Below, in pieces: positions 7,910 to 18,707 of a stretch of DNA of 64,000 bases. This DNA is from Streptomyces sp. NBC_01498 (GTDB lineage: Bacteria > Actinomycetota > Actinomycetes > Streptomycetales > Streptomycetaceae), in NCBI RefSeq assembly GCF_036327775.1, contig NZ_CP109598.1:5902001-5966000 (forward strand), in the 5' to 3' direction. The notes under the pieces were generated by a model that saw nothing but the letters and a program-made list of their open reading frames with translations, was not told the origin of the DNA and made no database searches. The position numbers were made by a program, and so were the translations under genes. Each line of letters opens with the position of its first letter. Position 1 is the stretch's first letter.

Positions 7910-9548
7910 TCAGCGCACATGCCTCCGCGCCCGCAGCGCCAGGCTCAGGGCCAGCACCGTATGGGGGTCGTCCAGGTCCGTGCCGAGCAGATCGGCGATG
8001 CGGGACAGCCGGTTGTAGAGCGTCTGGCGGTTGAGGTGCAGTTCGCGGGCCGTCTCCGCCTTGCGGCCCGCGTGGGCCAGATACGTCGTCAGCGTCGGCA
8101 GCAACGGGGTCCGCGACGCCCGGTCGTGGGCGAGCAGCGGGCCGATCGCGCGGTCCACGAACGCCGAGAGGTCCGGGTGGTCCCGCAGCCGCCACAGCAG
8201 CAGGTCGATGTCCAGTCGCCGGGCGTCGTGCCACGGGCACTCCGGCAGACCGCCGGCCGCCGCAGCCGTCTCCGCCGCGTGCCGCAGGCCCGCGCCCGCC
8301 GCCGCCCAGCCGCCCGCGACCCCGACCACCACCACCGGCCGCCGCCCGCCGGGACGGTCGGGAGCGGCCCGTGCCACACCCGCCCGCAGCGCCGCCGACA
8401 CCCGGTCGGCCACCGCCGGGCGTTCCGACTCCGCGCGCAGCCCCAGCAGCAGCGGAATCCGCCCCTCCACGGGACGTACGCCCAGCAGTACCGGTACGCC
8501 CACCGACGCCAGTTCCTCCAGCACGGCCCGGACCAGCGGCGCCCAGGAGCCCGCCGGGGCCGGCCCGGGGCCCAGCCGCATCACCACCGGAAGCAGAGGC
8601 CCGTCGCCCGGACGGAAGCCCAGCACCGCCGCCTGCGCGGGCGCGTCGTCGGCCGTGACCCGGCCCTCCGCGAGGTCGGTGAGGAAGTCGCCCCGGCCGC
8701 GCGCCGCCAGTTCGTCCTCCTGGCGCGCCTGCATCAGGACGACCGCCAGGATGCCCGCCGCCCGTTCGGCCGCCATCCGGTGCACCGGCCGCAGCGGGGC
8801 CGCCACCGGCGGCAGCACCAGCCGGGCGCGTACGGAACCGGTCCCGTGGCCGCCGCCGGGCACGTCCACCAGCACCGTGCCCGCGGGCGGCCCCGCCTCA
8901 CGGTCGGCCCGCCCCGCCCGCAGCCCCTCCCAGACCTGGAGCGGCTCGGCGGCCGCGGGTGTCCCGGAGGTGTCGGCCGCCGCGTACAGCAGCTGCCCGT
9001 CGGCGGTCTCCAGGAAGACCGGGTTGCCGGCGAACCCGGCGAGGATCCGCAGGACCTTCGGCACACCGCCGCCGTCGAGCAGCGCGTCCGTGCACCGCCG
9101 GTGGACCTCCTCGGCCTGGCGCAGCAGGGCGTAGTGCCCGTTGACGATCTCGGTGTGGATCTCCTCGGTCACCGAGACGAACGGCACCTCGCGGTGCAGC
9201 TGCACCAGCGGCAGCCCGGCCGCGCGCCGCCTCCACGACGGCGGCGGGCAGCCGCGCGAACCTCGGTCCCAGTTCCACCACCAGCGCCGCGATCCCGCGA
9301 TCGGCCAGCCGGCGCACGAAGGCGCGCTGTTCGGCGGGGCGGGTGCCCAGGCCGATGCCGGTGGTGAGGAGCAGTTCGCCGCCCTTGAGGAGGGAGGCGA
9401 TGTGGGGCACCTCGCCCGCGTGCACCCAGCGCACGGTGCGGTGCAGCCGGTCGGCCCCGGCGACGACCTCCGGGAGCCCGCCGCGCAGCCCCGGCAGCTC
9501 CAGGGCGCGGCGCACGGTGATTCCGGTGGGGTCGTCCGGGTCGTCCAT
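7910..9548 (-). pseudogene. PucR-type transcriptional regulator, frameshifted
   Basis: Reads as one PucR/CdaR-like regulator split between two frames. The N-terminal part starts at ATG 9548 (MDDPDDPTGITVRRALELP) and carries the PucR N-terminal domain (VRWVHAGEVPHIASLLKGGELLLTTG). It then runs into nonsense, while the expected continuation, VQLHREVPFVSVTEEIHTEIV, is in the next frame and stays open to 7910, ending in the helix-turn-helix LHLNRQTLYNRLSRIADLLG. The join falls at about 9218-9228 in an alternating GC run. One extra base or two missing bases would restore a protein of about 545 residues. It could be a sequencing error in a hard GC stretch or a real inactivation; the C-terminal half is not degraded. 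Confidence 0.8.
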
Positions 9549-9708
9549 GGGTCCGGACGCTACCCGGCCCGCGCCCGGCTGTCCGTTCCGGACCTGCTCC
9601 AGGTGCTCTCCGGACGGCGGGCACGGGGCCCGCGCGGATTCCCGGACCCGCGCGGACACGACGCGGTGAGCGGTGACGAGGCCGTGAGGGTGACCACGCC
9701 GTGGACGG

Positions 9709-9738
9709 TGACGACGACCCGCGCGCGGGTCGTCGTCA
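9709..9738 (-). terminator. Terminator after GH15 gene
   Basis: A 13-bp perfect stem with a 4-base CGCG loop beginning 8 bases past the minus-strand stop at 9746. It should end the GH15 transcript before the regulator promoter. Confidence 0.6.
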
Positions 9739-9745
9739 GGAGCCG

Positions 9746-11548
9746 TCAGCCCCCGTACGCCCCCGACGCCGTCAGCCGCAGCGCCGTGTCGATCAGCGGC
9801 ACATGGCTGAACGCCTGCGGGAAGTTGCCGACCTGCCGCTGGAGCTTCGGGTCCCACTCCTCGGCGAGCAGCCCCAGGTCGTTGCGGAGCGCCAGCAGCT
9901 TCTCGAAGAGCTTGCGGGCCTCGTCGACCCGGCCGATCATCGCGAGGTCGTCCGCCAGCCAGAACGAGCAGGCCAGGAACGCCCCTTCGTCGCCCTCCAG
10001 GCCGTCCAGTCCCGCTTCCTCGCCCGAGGTCGGGTAACGCAGGACGAAGCCGTCCTCCGTGGACAGCTCGCGCTGGATCGCCTCGATGGTGCCGATGACG
10101 CGCTTGTCGTCCGGCGGCAGGAAGCCCATCTGCGGGATCAGCAGGAGCGAGGCGTCCAGCTCCTTGGAGCCGTACGACTGGGTGAAGGTGTTGCGCTCCT
10201 TGTCGTACCCCTTCTCGCACACGTCGTGGTGGATGTCGTCGCGCAGCTCGCGCCAGCGCTCCAGCGGGCCGTCCGCGTCGCCCGACTCGATCAGCTTGAT
10301 CGTGCGGTCGACGGCGACCCAGGCCATCACCTTGGAGTGCACGAAGTGGCGGCGCGGGCCGCGCACCTCCCAGATGCCCTCGTCGGGCTGGTCCCAGTGC
10401 GTCTCCAGGTACTCGATCAGCTTGAGCTGGAGCAGCGAGGCGTAGTCGTTGCGCGCCAGGCCCGTCATGTGCGCCAGGTGCAGCGCCTCGGTGACCTCGC
10501 CGTACACGTCGAGCTGGAGCTGGTGCGCCGCGCCGTTGCCGACCCGGACCGGGCCCGAACCCTCGTACCCCGGCAGCCAGTCCAGCTCCGCCTCGCCCAG
10601 CTCGCGCTCGCCCGCGATGCCGTACATGATCTGGAGGTTCTCGGGGTCTCCGGCGACGGCCCGCAGCAGCCACTCGCGCCAGGCGCGGGCCTCCTCGCGG
10701 TAGCCGGTGCGCAGCAGGGAGGAGAGGGTGATGGCGGCGTCGCGGAGCCAGGTGTAGCGGTAGTCCCAGTTCCGTACGCCCCCGATCTCCTCGGGCAGCG
10801 AGGTGGTGGGCGCGGCGACGATGCCGCCGGTCGGCGCGTACGTCAGGGCCTTGAGCGTGATCAGCGAGCGGACGACGGCCTCGCGGTAGGGGCCGTGGTA
10901 CGTACAGTGCTCGACCCACTCGCGCCAGAAGTCCGACGTCAGGGTCAGCGATCCCTCGGGATCGGGCAGCGCGGGCGGCTGCCGGTGCGAGGGCTGCCAG
11001 CTGATGGTGAAGGCGACCCGGTCACCGGGGGCGACGGTGAAGTCGGAGTACGTCGTCAGGTTCTTGCCGTACGTGTCCGCCTCGGTGTCGAGCCAGATCG
11101 AGTCGGGCCCGGCGACGGCGACCGTGCGGTTGTCCACCTGGTGCACCCAGGGCACCACCCGGCCGTAGCTGAACCGCATCCGCAGCGCGGAGCGCATCGG
11201 CACCCGGCCGCTGACGCCCTCGACGATCCGGATCAGCTGGGGCGCGCCGTCTCGCGGGGGCATGAAATCGGTCACTCTGACCGTGCCGCGCGGTGTGTCC
11301 CATTCCGATTCCAGGATGAGGGAATCGCCGACGTAGCGGCGCCGGTCGGCCCGCGGGGGCTCGGCGCCCGCCGGGGTCGCCGGTCCGAGCCGCCAGAAAC
11401 CGTGTTCGTCGGTTCCCAGCAGCGCCGCGAAAACGGCGTGCGAATCGAAGCGGGGCAGGCACAGCCAGTCGACTGTGCCGTCCCGGCAGACCAGGGCGGC
11501 GGTCTGCATGTCTCCGATGAGTGCGTAATCCTCGATGCGCCCGGCCAC
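9746..11548 (-). CDS. GH15-family glucanase/trehalase-like hydrolase
   Basis: A 600-residue cytosolic glycoside hydrolase of the GH15 type that in actinobacteria includes alpha,alpha-trehalases and glucodextranase-like enzymes. The N-terminal beta-sandwich starts with AGRIEDYALIGDMQTAALV and has GTVDWLCLPRFDS; the (alpha/alpha)6 barrel has NWDYRYTWLRDAAITL and, near the end, the acidic EGDEGAFLACSFWLADDLAMIGR. I chose GTG 11548 because GGAG lies 6 bases upstream; a GTG at 11635 extends the frame 29 residues but has no ribosome site. There is no signal peptide. It is divergent from pyrG across about 700 bases containing a phased repeat. Trehalose breakdown would fit spore biology, but substrate is not readable. 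Confidence 0.85.
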   Translation of the reverse strand: MAGRIEDYALIGDMQTAALVCRDGTVDWLCLPRFDSHAVFAALLGTDEHGFWRLGPATPAGAEPPRADRRRYVGDSLILESEWDTPRGTVRVTDFMPPRDGAPQLIRIVEGVSGRVPMRSALRMRFSYGRVVPWVHQVDNRTVAVAGPDSIWLDTEADTYGKNLTTYSDFTVAPGDRVAFTISWQPSHRQPPALPDPEGSLTLTSDFWREWVEHCTYHGPYREAVVRSLITLKALTYAPTGGIVAAPTTSLPEEIGGVRNWDYRYTWLRDAAITLSSLLRTGYREEARAWREWLLRAVAGDPENLQIMYGIAGERELGEAELDWLPGYEGSGPVRVGNGAAHQLQLDVYGEVTEALHLAHMTGLARNDYASLLQLKLIEYLETHWDQPDEGIWEVRGPRRHFVHSKVMAWVAVDRTIKLIESGDADGPLERWRELRDDIHHDVCEKGYDKERNTFTQSYGSKELDASLLLIPQMGFLPPDDKRVIGTIEAIQRELSTEDGFVLRYPTSGEEAGLDGLEGDEGAFLACSFWLADDLAMIGRVDEARKLFEKLLALRNDLGLLAEEWDPKLQRQVGNFPQAFSHVPLIDTALRLTASGAYGG

Positions 11549-12249
11549 GTGAATCTCCAGTCGAACGGCCACGTCGCCCCGCGGGGCGCTTGCTGCGGTG
11601 AAAGGGTCGTTGACGAGCTCTTTTTCCGGGAACACGGGCGCGGGTAGTGCCGTTTGCCGGCCGGACTCGGCAGCGAATGTCCGAGCAGGATACGACGCAC
11701 CCGGAGGTTACGCGCAGGTGTCCCGACAACAGGGGTGAGCCGAACGAGTGGGCCGGCGACGGTGGAATCGGGCCTCTCACGGCGGTGGTGACGGGGGGTG
11801 ACGGCGCGACGACCGAGCGTCGACGGACCGGTGACCACGCGGTGACGGTGTGGTGACCGTCCGCTGATCATGAAACGTCGTGAGGTGATCAATTTGTGAT
11901 CTCGGGGGGTGGGCGGGCGGTCGTCGCCATGTCCTGCCGGATGGCCGGAATTCGCCCCTGGTGGGGCGCTGGTGACGGTGTGACCGGTCGGCGGTTCCGC
12001 CGAATTCCGGGGCGCCCGAGGCCGCCCCGCACACCCGTTCCCGAGGTCGCGGCGGACGCCCGTCGGGAGCGCGGCCCGCCGTCGCTGATACCCTGGTGGC
12101 CCGTGGGCGGATGGCCCCCACGCGCTTCGCAGGGGCCCCGAACCGCAGCGACGGCACCCCTTCCGGAACCTCCGGTACGCATCGGCGATCCACCGGACCG
12201 GGCGCCGGTACGCACCCTCGACCGCGACCACGGGAGCCCCCTCTTGGCC
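11549..12249. other. 701-base divergent intergenic region, GH15 / pyrG
   Basis: No supportable gene. It holds the GGTGAC phased repeat (separate entry), a patch at 11866-11900 with repeated GTGATC/TGATCA words and lower GC, and the pyrG ribosome site GGGAG at 12234-12238. Open frames crossing it are in-frame extensions of pyrG or antisense noise. Confidence 0.6.
11787..11858 (-). promoter_or_regulatory. Phased GGTGAC repeats, PHO-box-like
   Basis: Five same-orientation GGTGAC hexamers start at 11787, 11797, 11830, 11841 and 11852, that is at steps of 10, 33, 11 and 11 bases. Read on the minus strand, the last three form consecutive 11-base units starting GGTCACC, CGTCACC and GGTCACC. The published Streptomyces PhoP box is a direct repeat of 11-base units with G(G/T)TCAYY cores, so this resembles a PHO box pointing toward the GH15 gene. 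Binding is inferred only. Confidence 0.45.
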
Positions 12250-13908
<1,659 letters not shown>

Positions 13909-14021
13909 GGCCCGCGCCCGAGGCGATAACGTGGACCGAGGCACCGACCCCCGGACGACCGGGAGGCGTGCCTCGGTCTCCGCTGTACGGGCGTGTGTGG
14001 AAGGACGTGTCGGACGTGTCG

Positions 14022-14648
14022 ATGGCGATCAGGGACACCCCCGAGGAGTGGCGGATCACGGCCACGGAGACGCCGTTCCGCGGCAACAAGACCAGCGTCC
14101 GTACGGACGACGTGCTGATGCCCGACGGCTCGGTCGCACGCCGCGACTACCAGGTGCATCCGGGCTCGGTCGCGATCCTCGCGCTGGACGAGTCGGACCG
14201 GGTACTGGTGCTGCGTCAGTACCGGCACCCCGTACGGCAGAAGCTGTGGGAGATCCCGGCGGGCCTGCTGGACATCCCGGGCGAGAACCCGCTGCACGCG
14301 GCGCGGCGCGAGCTGTACGAGGAGGCGCACGTCAAGGCGGAGGACTGGCGCGTGCTGACGGACGTCTACACGACGCCGGGCGGCTGCGACGAGTCCGTAC
14401 GGATCTTCCTGGCCCGTGATCTGTCGGAGGCGGAGGGCGCGCGCTTCGACGTCTCCGAGGAGGAGGCGGACATGGAGCAGGCACGGGTGCCGCTGGCGGA
14501 GCTGGTACGGGGCGTACTGGCGGGCGAACTGCACAACAACGCGCTGGTGGTGGGCGTGCTGTCGCTGACCGCCGCGCTGGCCGGAGACGGCGTGGACGCG
14601 CTGCGGCCGGCGGACGCGGAGTGGCCGGCGCGGCCGTTCGAGGCCTGA
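14022..14648 (+). CDS. Nudix hydrolase, ADP-ribose pyrophosphatase-like
   Basis: A 208-residue cytosolic Nudix enzyme, likely cleaving ADP-ribose or a related nucleoside diphosphate. The Nudix box is GLLDIPGENPLHAARRELYE followed by EAHV; compared with the GX5EX7REUXEEXGU consensus it has one extra residue before the first Glu and His in place of the last Gly, while the REL-EE core is intact. The preceding VLVLRQYRHPVRQKLWEIPAG and following TDVYTTPGGCDE are typical of ADP-ribose pyrophosphatases. ATG 14022 was chosen because sequence like the family begins there; GTG 14016 has a better-spaced AAGGA. It lies between pyrG and the STAND ATPase gene, its usual actinobacterial place. Confidence 0.85.
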   Translation: MAIRDTPEEWRITATETPFRGNKTSVRTDDVLMPDGSVARRDYQVHPGSVAILALDESDRVLVLRQYRHPVRQKLWEIPAGLLDIPGENPLHAARRELYEEAHVKAEDWRVLTDVYTTPGGCDESVRIFLARDLSEAEGARFDVSEEEADMEQARVPLAELVRGVLAGELHNNALVVGVLSLTAALAGDGVDALRPADAEWPARPFEA

Positions 14649-14903
14649 CGGTCCGTGGGGGCGGTTCCTGCGGCGGATCGGTCGGCGGATCGGCTCAAGG
14701 GGTGGTGCGAGGGGTGGTTCGGGTGAGGGTTCGGTGAGGGTCCGAGGGATCGGTAGGACGAACTGCTGATCCGATTGAGGGATGTCCGGCCGAGCCCACA
14801 GGGACCGTCGCTCAGAGTGAACTAGGCTCGAATCACCCGTGCGGACACCCGCCGGGTTCGACTCGTGCGCACCCCGCCGAACGGGCAGGGAAGGAGCGTG
14901 GCC

Positions 14904-17900
14904 GTGACGGACCAGGCGTTGGACGTGGACGGCGGCGGCCCTGCCCGGTCTCGCGGCGGGAACACGGCTCCGGCGGACGGCGCGGTCCCGCCCCGCCGCC
15001 GGGGCGCCCGCGCCAAGGCCACGCCCGACAGCCCCGCCGCTCCGTCCGCACCGGAACCCGCACCCGGCGAACCGGACCCACGAGCCGCCCCGGCCTCGCG
15101 CGCCGGGGAAAAAGACCGCCGACGGGACCGCCCGGCATCACCCGCGCCCGCCCGCTCGCGCGGCGCGGCGAAGAGTGAGGGCCCGTCAACCTCCGCCTCC
15201 GCCGCCCCGGTTGGGGGACGCCGGAACCGCGCACCGGAGACCGGCGATGCCCCGCCGACCCGGAAACCCGCCCGCCGGGCGGGTGGTGGCGCGGGTACGG
15301 AGGCCGCCCGGTCCGCTGCCGCCGCTGACGCGGGGCGCGTTGGTGGAGGTGACGGTCCGGGAACTGTGGGCCGGGGGAGAACGACGAGGGTGACGGGCGG
15401 CGGCCGGTCCGCTGCCGCGGCTGACGTGGAGCGCGTTGCCGGAGCTGACGGTGCGGGTTCCCCGGCCGGGCGCGAAGGGTCGCGTCCTCCTGAGAAGGCC
15501 CGCGCGGGCCTGCCCGCCCCCGAAGACGCGGACCGGGCGAGCGGCGATGCCCGACCGGTACTTGACCGGCCTACCCCTGACGGGGAAGCCGAGGCCGGTG
15601 CCGGGCTCGATGCCGGGCCGGTGGCGGACCGGTCGACCACCGGCCCCGGCGGAGCCGGTATCAGGAGTAGGGCCCGTGGTGCCGTGCCGGGTGTCGAGGG
15701 TGGCCCGTCACGGGCCGGTGTTCCGGACCGGGCGGTACCGGCCGAACCCGGCCGGTACGGCTCCGGGCCGATGACCGGCCGGCCAGCTGTCGCCGCGTCG
15801 ACCGCCGCCCCGGGAGCGTCCGGTCCCGGCGGAGCTCGTACCGCAGGCATGACCCGTGGCGCCCGTGGCGCCGTGCCGGATGTCCCGGGCGACCCGTCGC
15901 GTACAGGCGCTCCCGACCCGGCCGCACCCGTCGGGCCCGGTGGCTACGGTCCCGGTGCCCGCCCGGCGGGCATCCTCGCCGGGCCGGAGGCCAGCCCGTC
16001 GACCGACGCCCCGGGCGGAGGCCGTTCCGCAGGCACGGCCCATGGCGTCCGTGACGCCGTACCGGCCGTACCCCCCGGGCCCGGTGCCCGCCCGGTGGCC
16101 GACTCTTCGACCGCTACCCCGGGCGTATCCGGTTCCGACGCCCCCGGCGGAGCCCGTACCGCAGGCACGGCCCATGGCGTCCGTGACGCCGTACCGGCCG
16201 TACCCCCCGGGCCCGGTGCCCGCCCGGCGGGCATCCTCGCCGGGCCGGAGGCCAGCCCGTCGACCGACGCCCCCGGCGGAGCCCGTACCGCAGGCATGAC
16301 CCGTGGCGTCCGGGGCGCCGTGCCGGATGTCCCGGGCGACCCGTCGCGTACAGGCGCTCCCGACCCGGCCGCACCCGTCGGGCCCGGTGGCTACGGGCCC
16401 GGTGCCCGCCCGGCGGGCATCCTCGCCGGGCCGGAGGCCAGCCCGTCGACCGACGCCCCCGGCGGAGCCCGTACCGCAGGCGCGGCCCGTGGCGTCCGGG
16501 GCGCCGTGCCGGACGTCGCGGGCAGCCCGTCGCGGGCCGGTGCTCCGGGCCCGGCCGTATCCGCCGGAGGCGAAGCGCACCGGGCGGGTGTTTCTCTGCC
16601 CGGTGCCGGGTTCTTCGGGCGGCAGCGGGAGTTGAAGGCGTTGCGGGAGGACATCGAGCGGGCCGGGCTCAATACGCTCGCCGGGCGGCGGGCCGCGCAC
16701 ACCCGGGTGCTGCTCATCGCCGGGCAGCCCGGTGCCGGGCGGACCGCGCTCGCGCGGGAGCTGGCGCGGCAGGTGGGGCGGCGGTATCCGGACGGGGTGC
16801 TGCACATCCGGCTCACCGAACCCGGTGGCGAGCCCGTGCCCGTGGAGCGCACCGCGCGTGACCTGCTCGGTGAGTTCGGCATCGACGTCCCGCCCGGCGC
16901 CGACGAGGACGAACTGTCCGGGATGGTGCGCGACGCCCTGGCCGAACGCCGGGTCCTGCTGCTCCTCGACGACGCCCACGACGCCGAGCAGGTCGACCTG
17001 CTGCTCCCCGAGAACCCGGACTGCCTCGTCGTCGCCGTCGCGCGCGGCCCGCTCACCGGTATCCCGGACGTCCGCCCCTGCACCGTCGGCGGACTCGACG
17101 CGAAGTCCGCGATCGAACTCCTCGGCACGTTCGCCGGGTCCGTGCGGATCACCGTCGACCCCCAGGCCGCCGAGTCACTCGCCGAGGAGTGCGGCGGCCA
17201 GCCCGCCGCCCTCTGCGTCGTCGGCGGCTGGCTCGCCACCCACCCCCTCGTCTCCGTCGCCGACGTCACCAAGCGGCTGCGCGCCGTCCCCGAGGACCCC
17301 GAGAAGCCCCAGGGCGCCCGTTCCCTGGCCCGCGCCTTCCGGTTCGTCTACGAGAGCCTGCCGTCCGCCACCGCCGCCCTGCTGCGCCTCCTCGCCCTCG
17401 CCCCGGCCGGACTCGCCGACGCCCACACCGCGTCCGCGCTGGCGGGCTGCTCCGTCTCCGCCGCCCGCGCGGCCCTGGACGATCTCGCGGCGCTGCACCT
17501 GTTGCGCCCGGCGGGCGAGCAGTACGAGATCCCCGGCGCCCTCGCCCCGCTGACGCGCGCGCTGCTGGAGGCCCGGGACCGGCCCGCCGAGATCCAGCTC
17601 GCCCGTGCCCGGATGCTGGAGCGGACCGTACGGCTGCTCCAGTCCTGCCGCGCCGTCACCGAGCCCGACGGCTCCCCGGCCCGCAAGAAACTCGCCGCCC
17701 TGCCCCGCGCCGTGCGCTTTCCGTCCGCGCCCGCCGCCGCCGACTGGCTGCGCTCCCGCCGGCCCGCGCTGCTGGCGTCCGCCCGGCTCGCCGTGGCCGA
17801 CGGCGAACTCGACACGCTGGCCCGCAGACTGGTCGCCGCCCTGGTCCGGGCGCTGGCCGCCCACCAGGGCACGGACGCCGCCGCACCGGACCTGTACGGC

Positions 17901-18578
17901 CTCCACCACCTCGTCCTCGGCGTCGCGACCCGCCAGGGGCTGCACCGCGAGGAGGCCGCCGCGCTCCTCAACATCGGCGACCTCGACGCCCGCACCGGCC
18001 GTACGCACGACGCGCTCGTCCGCTACCGGGCCGCCCTCGACGCCGGACGCGCCGCGGGCGACCACTACGCCACCGGCCGCGCGATGGAATCCGTCGGCGG
18101 CGCCTACCAGGAACTCCAGGACTGGCACCGCGCCGCCGACTGGTACGGGCGCGCCCTCGCCCAGCGGCTCAGCCGGGGCGAACGCGCCGACGAGGCACGG
18201 CTGTACGGGCGCCTCGGCACCGTCCACACCTACGCCGGCCAGTACGGCGAGGCGCTGCGCCACTGGCGCGCCGCCGCCGCCGGTCACCGCAGGCTCCAGG
18301 ACGTCCCCGGCCACGCCCGCGCGCTCAGCGAGGCGGCCAGGGTCCTGGAGTACGCGGGCCGCCCCGAGGAGTCGCTGAGCATCTGTCAGGAGGCCGTGCA
18401 CCGGGCCCGGTCGGCGGGCGACACCCGGCTCCAGGCCGCGCTGGAGCTCCGGCTCGCGGACACCCTCGACCGCCTCGGCGACCCGACGGCGGCCCGGCTG
18501 CACCGCGCCGCCTCCGAACGATTGCTGGAGACCGGGTCCTCAACCTACGAAATCCGTAGCACCTCCGCTGAAGATTGA
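14904..18578 (+). CDS. STAND (NB-ARC type) ATPase with repetitive N-terminus and TPRs
   Basis: A 1,224-residue protein in three parts. Residues 1-560 are low-complexity Ala/Gly/Pro/Arg with segmental repeats. Next comes an NTPase module: FFGRQRELKALRE at its start, P-loop GQPGAGRTA near 607, Walker B LLLLDDAHD, and CGGQPAALCVVGGWLA in the position of the GLPL motif, followed by a winged-helix-like region. Residues about 1010-1205 form tetratricopeptide repeats (ALLNIGDLDARTGRTHDA; YGRLGTVHTYAGQYGEA). STAND ATPases act as ligand-triggered switches. GTG 14904 follows AAGGAG by 7 bases. The gene is upstream of ald on the same strand; from memory the equivalent S. coelicolor pair was reported as developmentally expressed, which I could not check. 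Confidence 0.75.
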   Translation: MTDQALDVDGGGPARSRGGNTAPADGAVPPRRRGARAKATPDSPAAPSAPEPAPGEPDPRAAPASRAGEKDRRRDRPASPAPARSRGAAKSEGPSTSASAAPVGGRRNRAPETGDAPPTRKPARRAGGGAGTEAARSAAAADAGRVGGGDGPGTVGRGRTTRVTGGGRSAAAADVERVAGADGAGSPAGREGSRPPEKARAGLPAPEDADRASGDARPVLDRPTPDGEAEAGAGLDAGPVADRSTTGPGGAGIRSRARGAVPGVEGGPSRAGVPDRAVPAEPGRYGSGPMTGRPAVAASTAAPGASGPGGARTAGMTRGARGAVPDVPGDPSRTGAPDPAAPVGPGGYGPGARPAGILAGPEASPSTDAPGGGRSAGTAHGVRDAVPAVPPGPGARPVADSSTATPGVSGSDAPGGARTAGTAHGVRDAVPAVPPGPGARPAGILAGPEASPSTDAPGGARTAGMTRGVRGAVPDVPGDPSRTGAPDPAAPVGPGGYGPGARPAGILAGPEASPSTDAPGGARTAGAARGVRGAVPDVAGSPSRAGAPGPAVSAGGEAHRAGVSLPGAGFFGRQRELKALREDIERAGLNTLAGRRAAHTRVLLIAGQPGAGRTALARELARQVGRRYPDGVLHIRLTEPGGEPVPVERTARDLLGEFGIDVPPGADEDELSGMVRDALAERRVLLLLDDAHDAEQVDLLLPENPDCLVVAVARGPLTGIPDVRPCTVGGLDAKSAIELLGTFAGSVRITVDPQAAESLAEECGGQPAALCVVGGWLATHPLVSVADVTKRLRAVPEDPEKPQGARSLARAFRFVYESLPSATAALLRLLALAPAGLADAHTASALAGCSVSAARAALDDLAALHLLRPAGEQYEIPGALAPLTRALLEARDRPAEIQLARARMLERTVRLLQSCRAVTEPDGSPARKKLAALPRAVRFPSAPAAADWLRSRRPALLASARLAVADGELDTLARRLVAALVRALAAHQGTDAAAPDLYGLHHLVLGVATRQGLHREEAAALLNIGDLDARTGRTHDALVRYRAALDAGRAAGDHYATGRAMESVGGAYQELQDWHRAADWYGRALAQRLSRGERADEARLYGRLGTVHTYAGQYGEALRHWRAAAAGHRRLQDVPGHARALSEAARVLEYAGRPEESLSICQEAVHRARSAGDTRLQAALELRLADTLDRLGDPTAARLHRAASERLLETGSSTYEIRSTSAED
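15831..16500 (+). repeat. Segmental direct repeats inside the STAND ATPase gene
   Basis: Two near-identical copies of about 200 bp begin near 15831 and 16278, offset 447 bp. A shorter repeated block (encoding TAHGVRDAVPAVPPGPGARP) occurs twice between them. All offsets keep the reading frame, so these look like in-frame expansions of a disordered Gly/Ala/Pro linker. Confidence 0.85.
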
Positions 18579-18649
18579 TGCTTTGCAAGGCTAGACAGCG
18601 AGAAGTCCTTCATTAAACTGGCTCTGTCGTAAGTCAGCGATGCCTTCCG

Positions 18650-18666
18650 ATACGCCTTCGGCGTAT
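18650..18666 (+). promoter_or_regulatory. Perfect hairpin in the ald leader
   Basis: ATACGCCTTCGGCGTAT, a 7-bp inverted repeat with a 3-base loop, 41 bases before the ald start. The surrounding 18579-18700 is unusually AT-rich for this genome, as promoter regions here tend to be. It may be an operator or an mRNA hairpin; no clear -35/-10 pair was identified. Confidence 0.45.
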
Positions 18667-18707
18667 GGGTTTGTAGGGCATTGCCCGAGAACCCTGAGCC
18701 AAGGACC

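Noticed and set aside
7637..9367. 576-residue plus-strand open frame opposite the PucR-type gene
   Set aside because: Low-complexity Arg/Pro/Gln product and opposite strand to conserved PucR domains.
14845..14875. tRNA-like GGTTCGACTC segment
   Set aside because: No cloverleaf partner arms or acceptor stem could be found around it.
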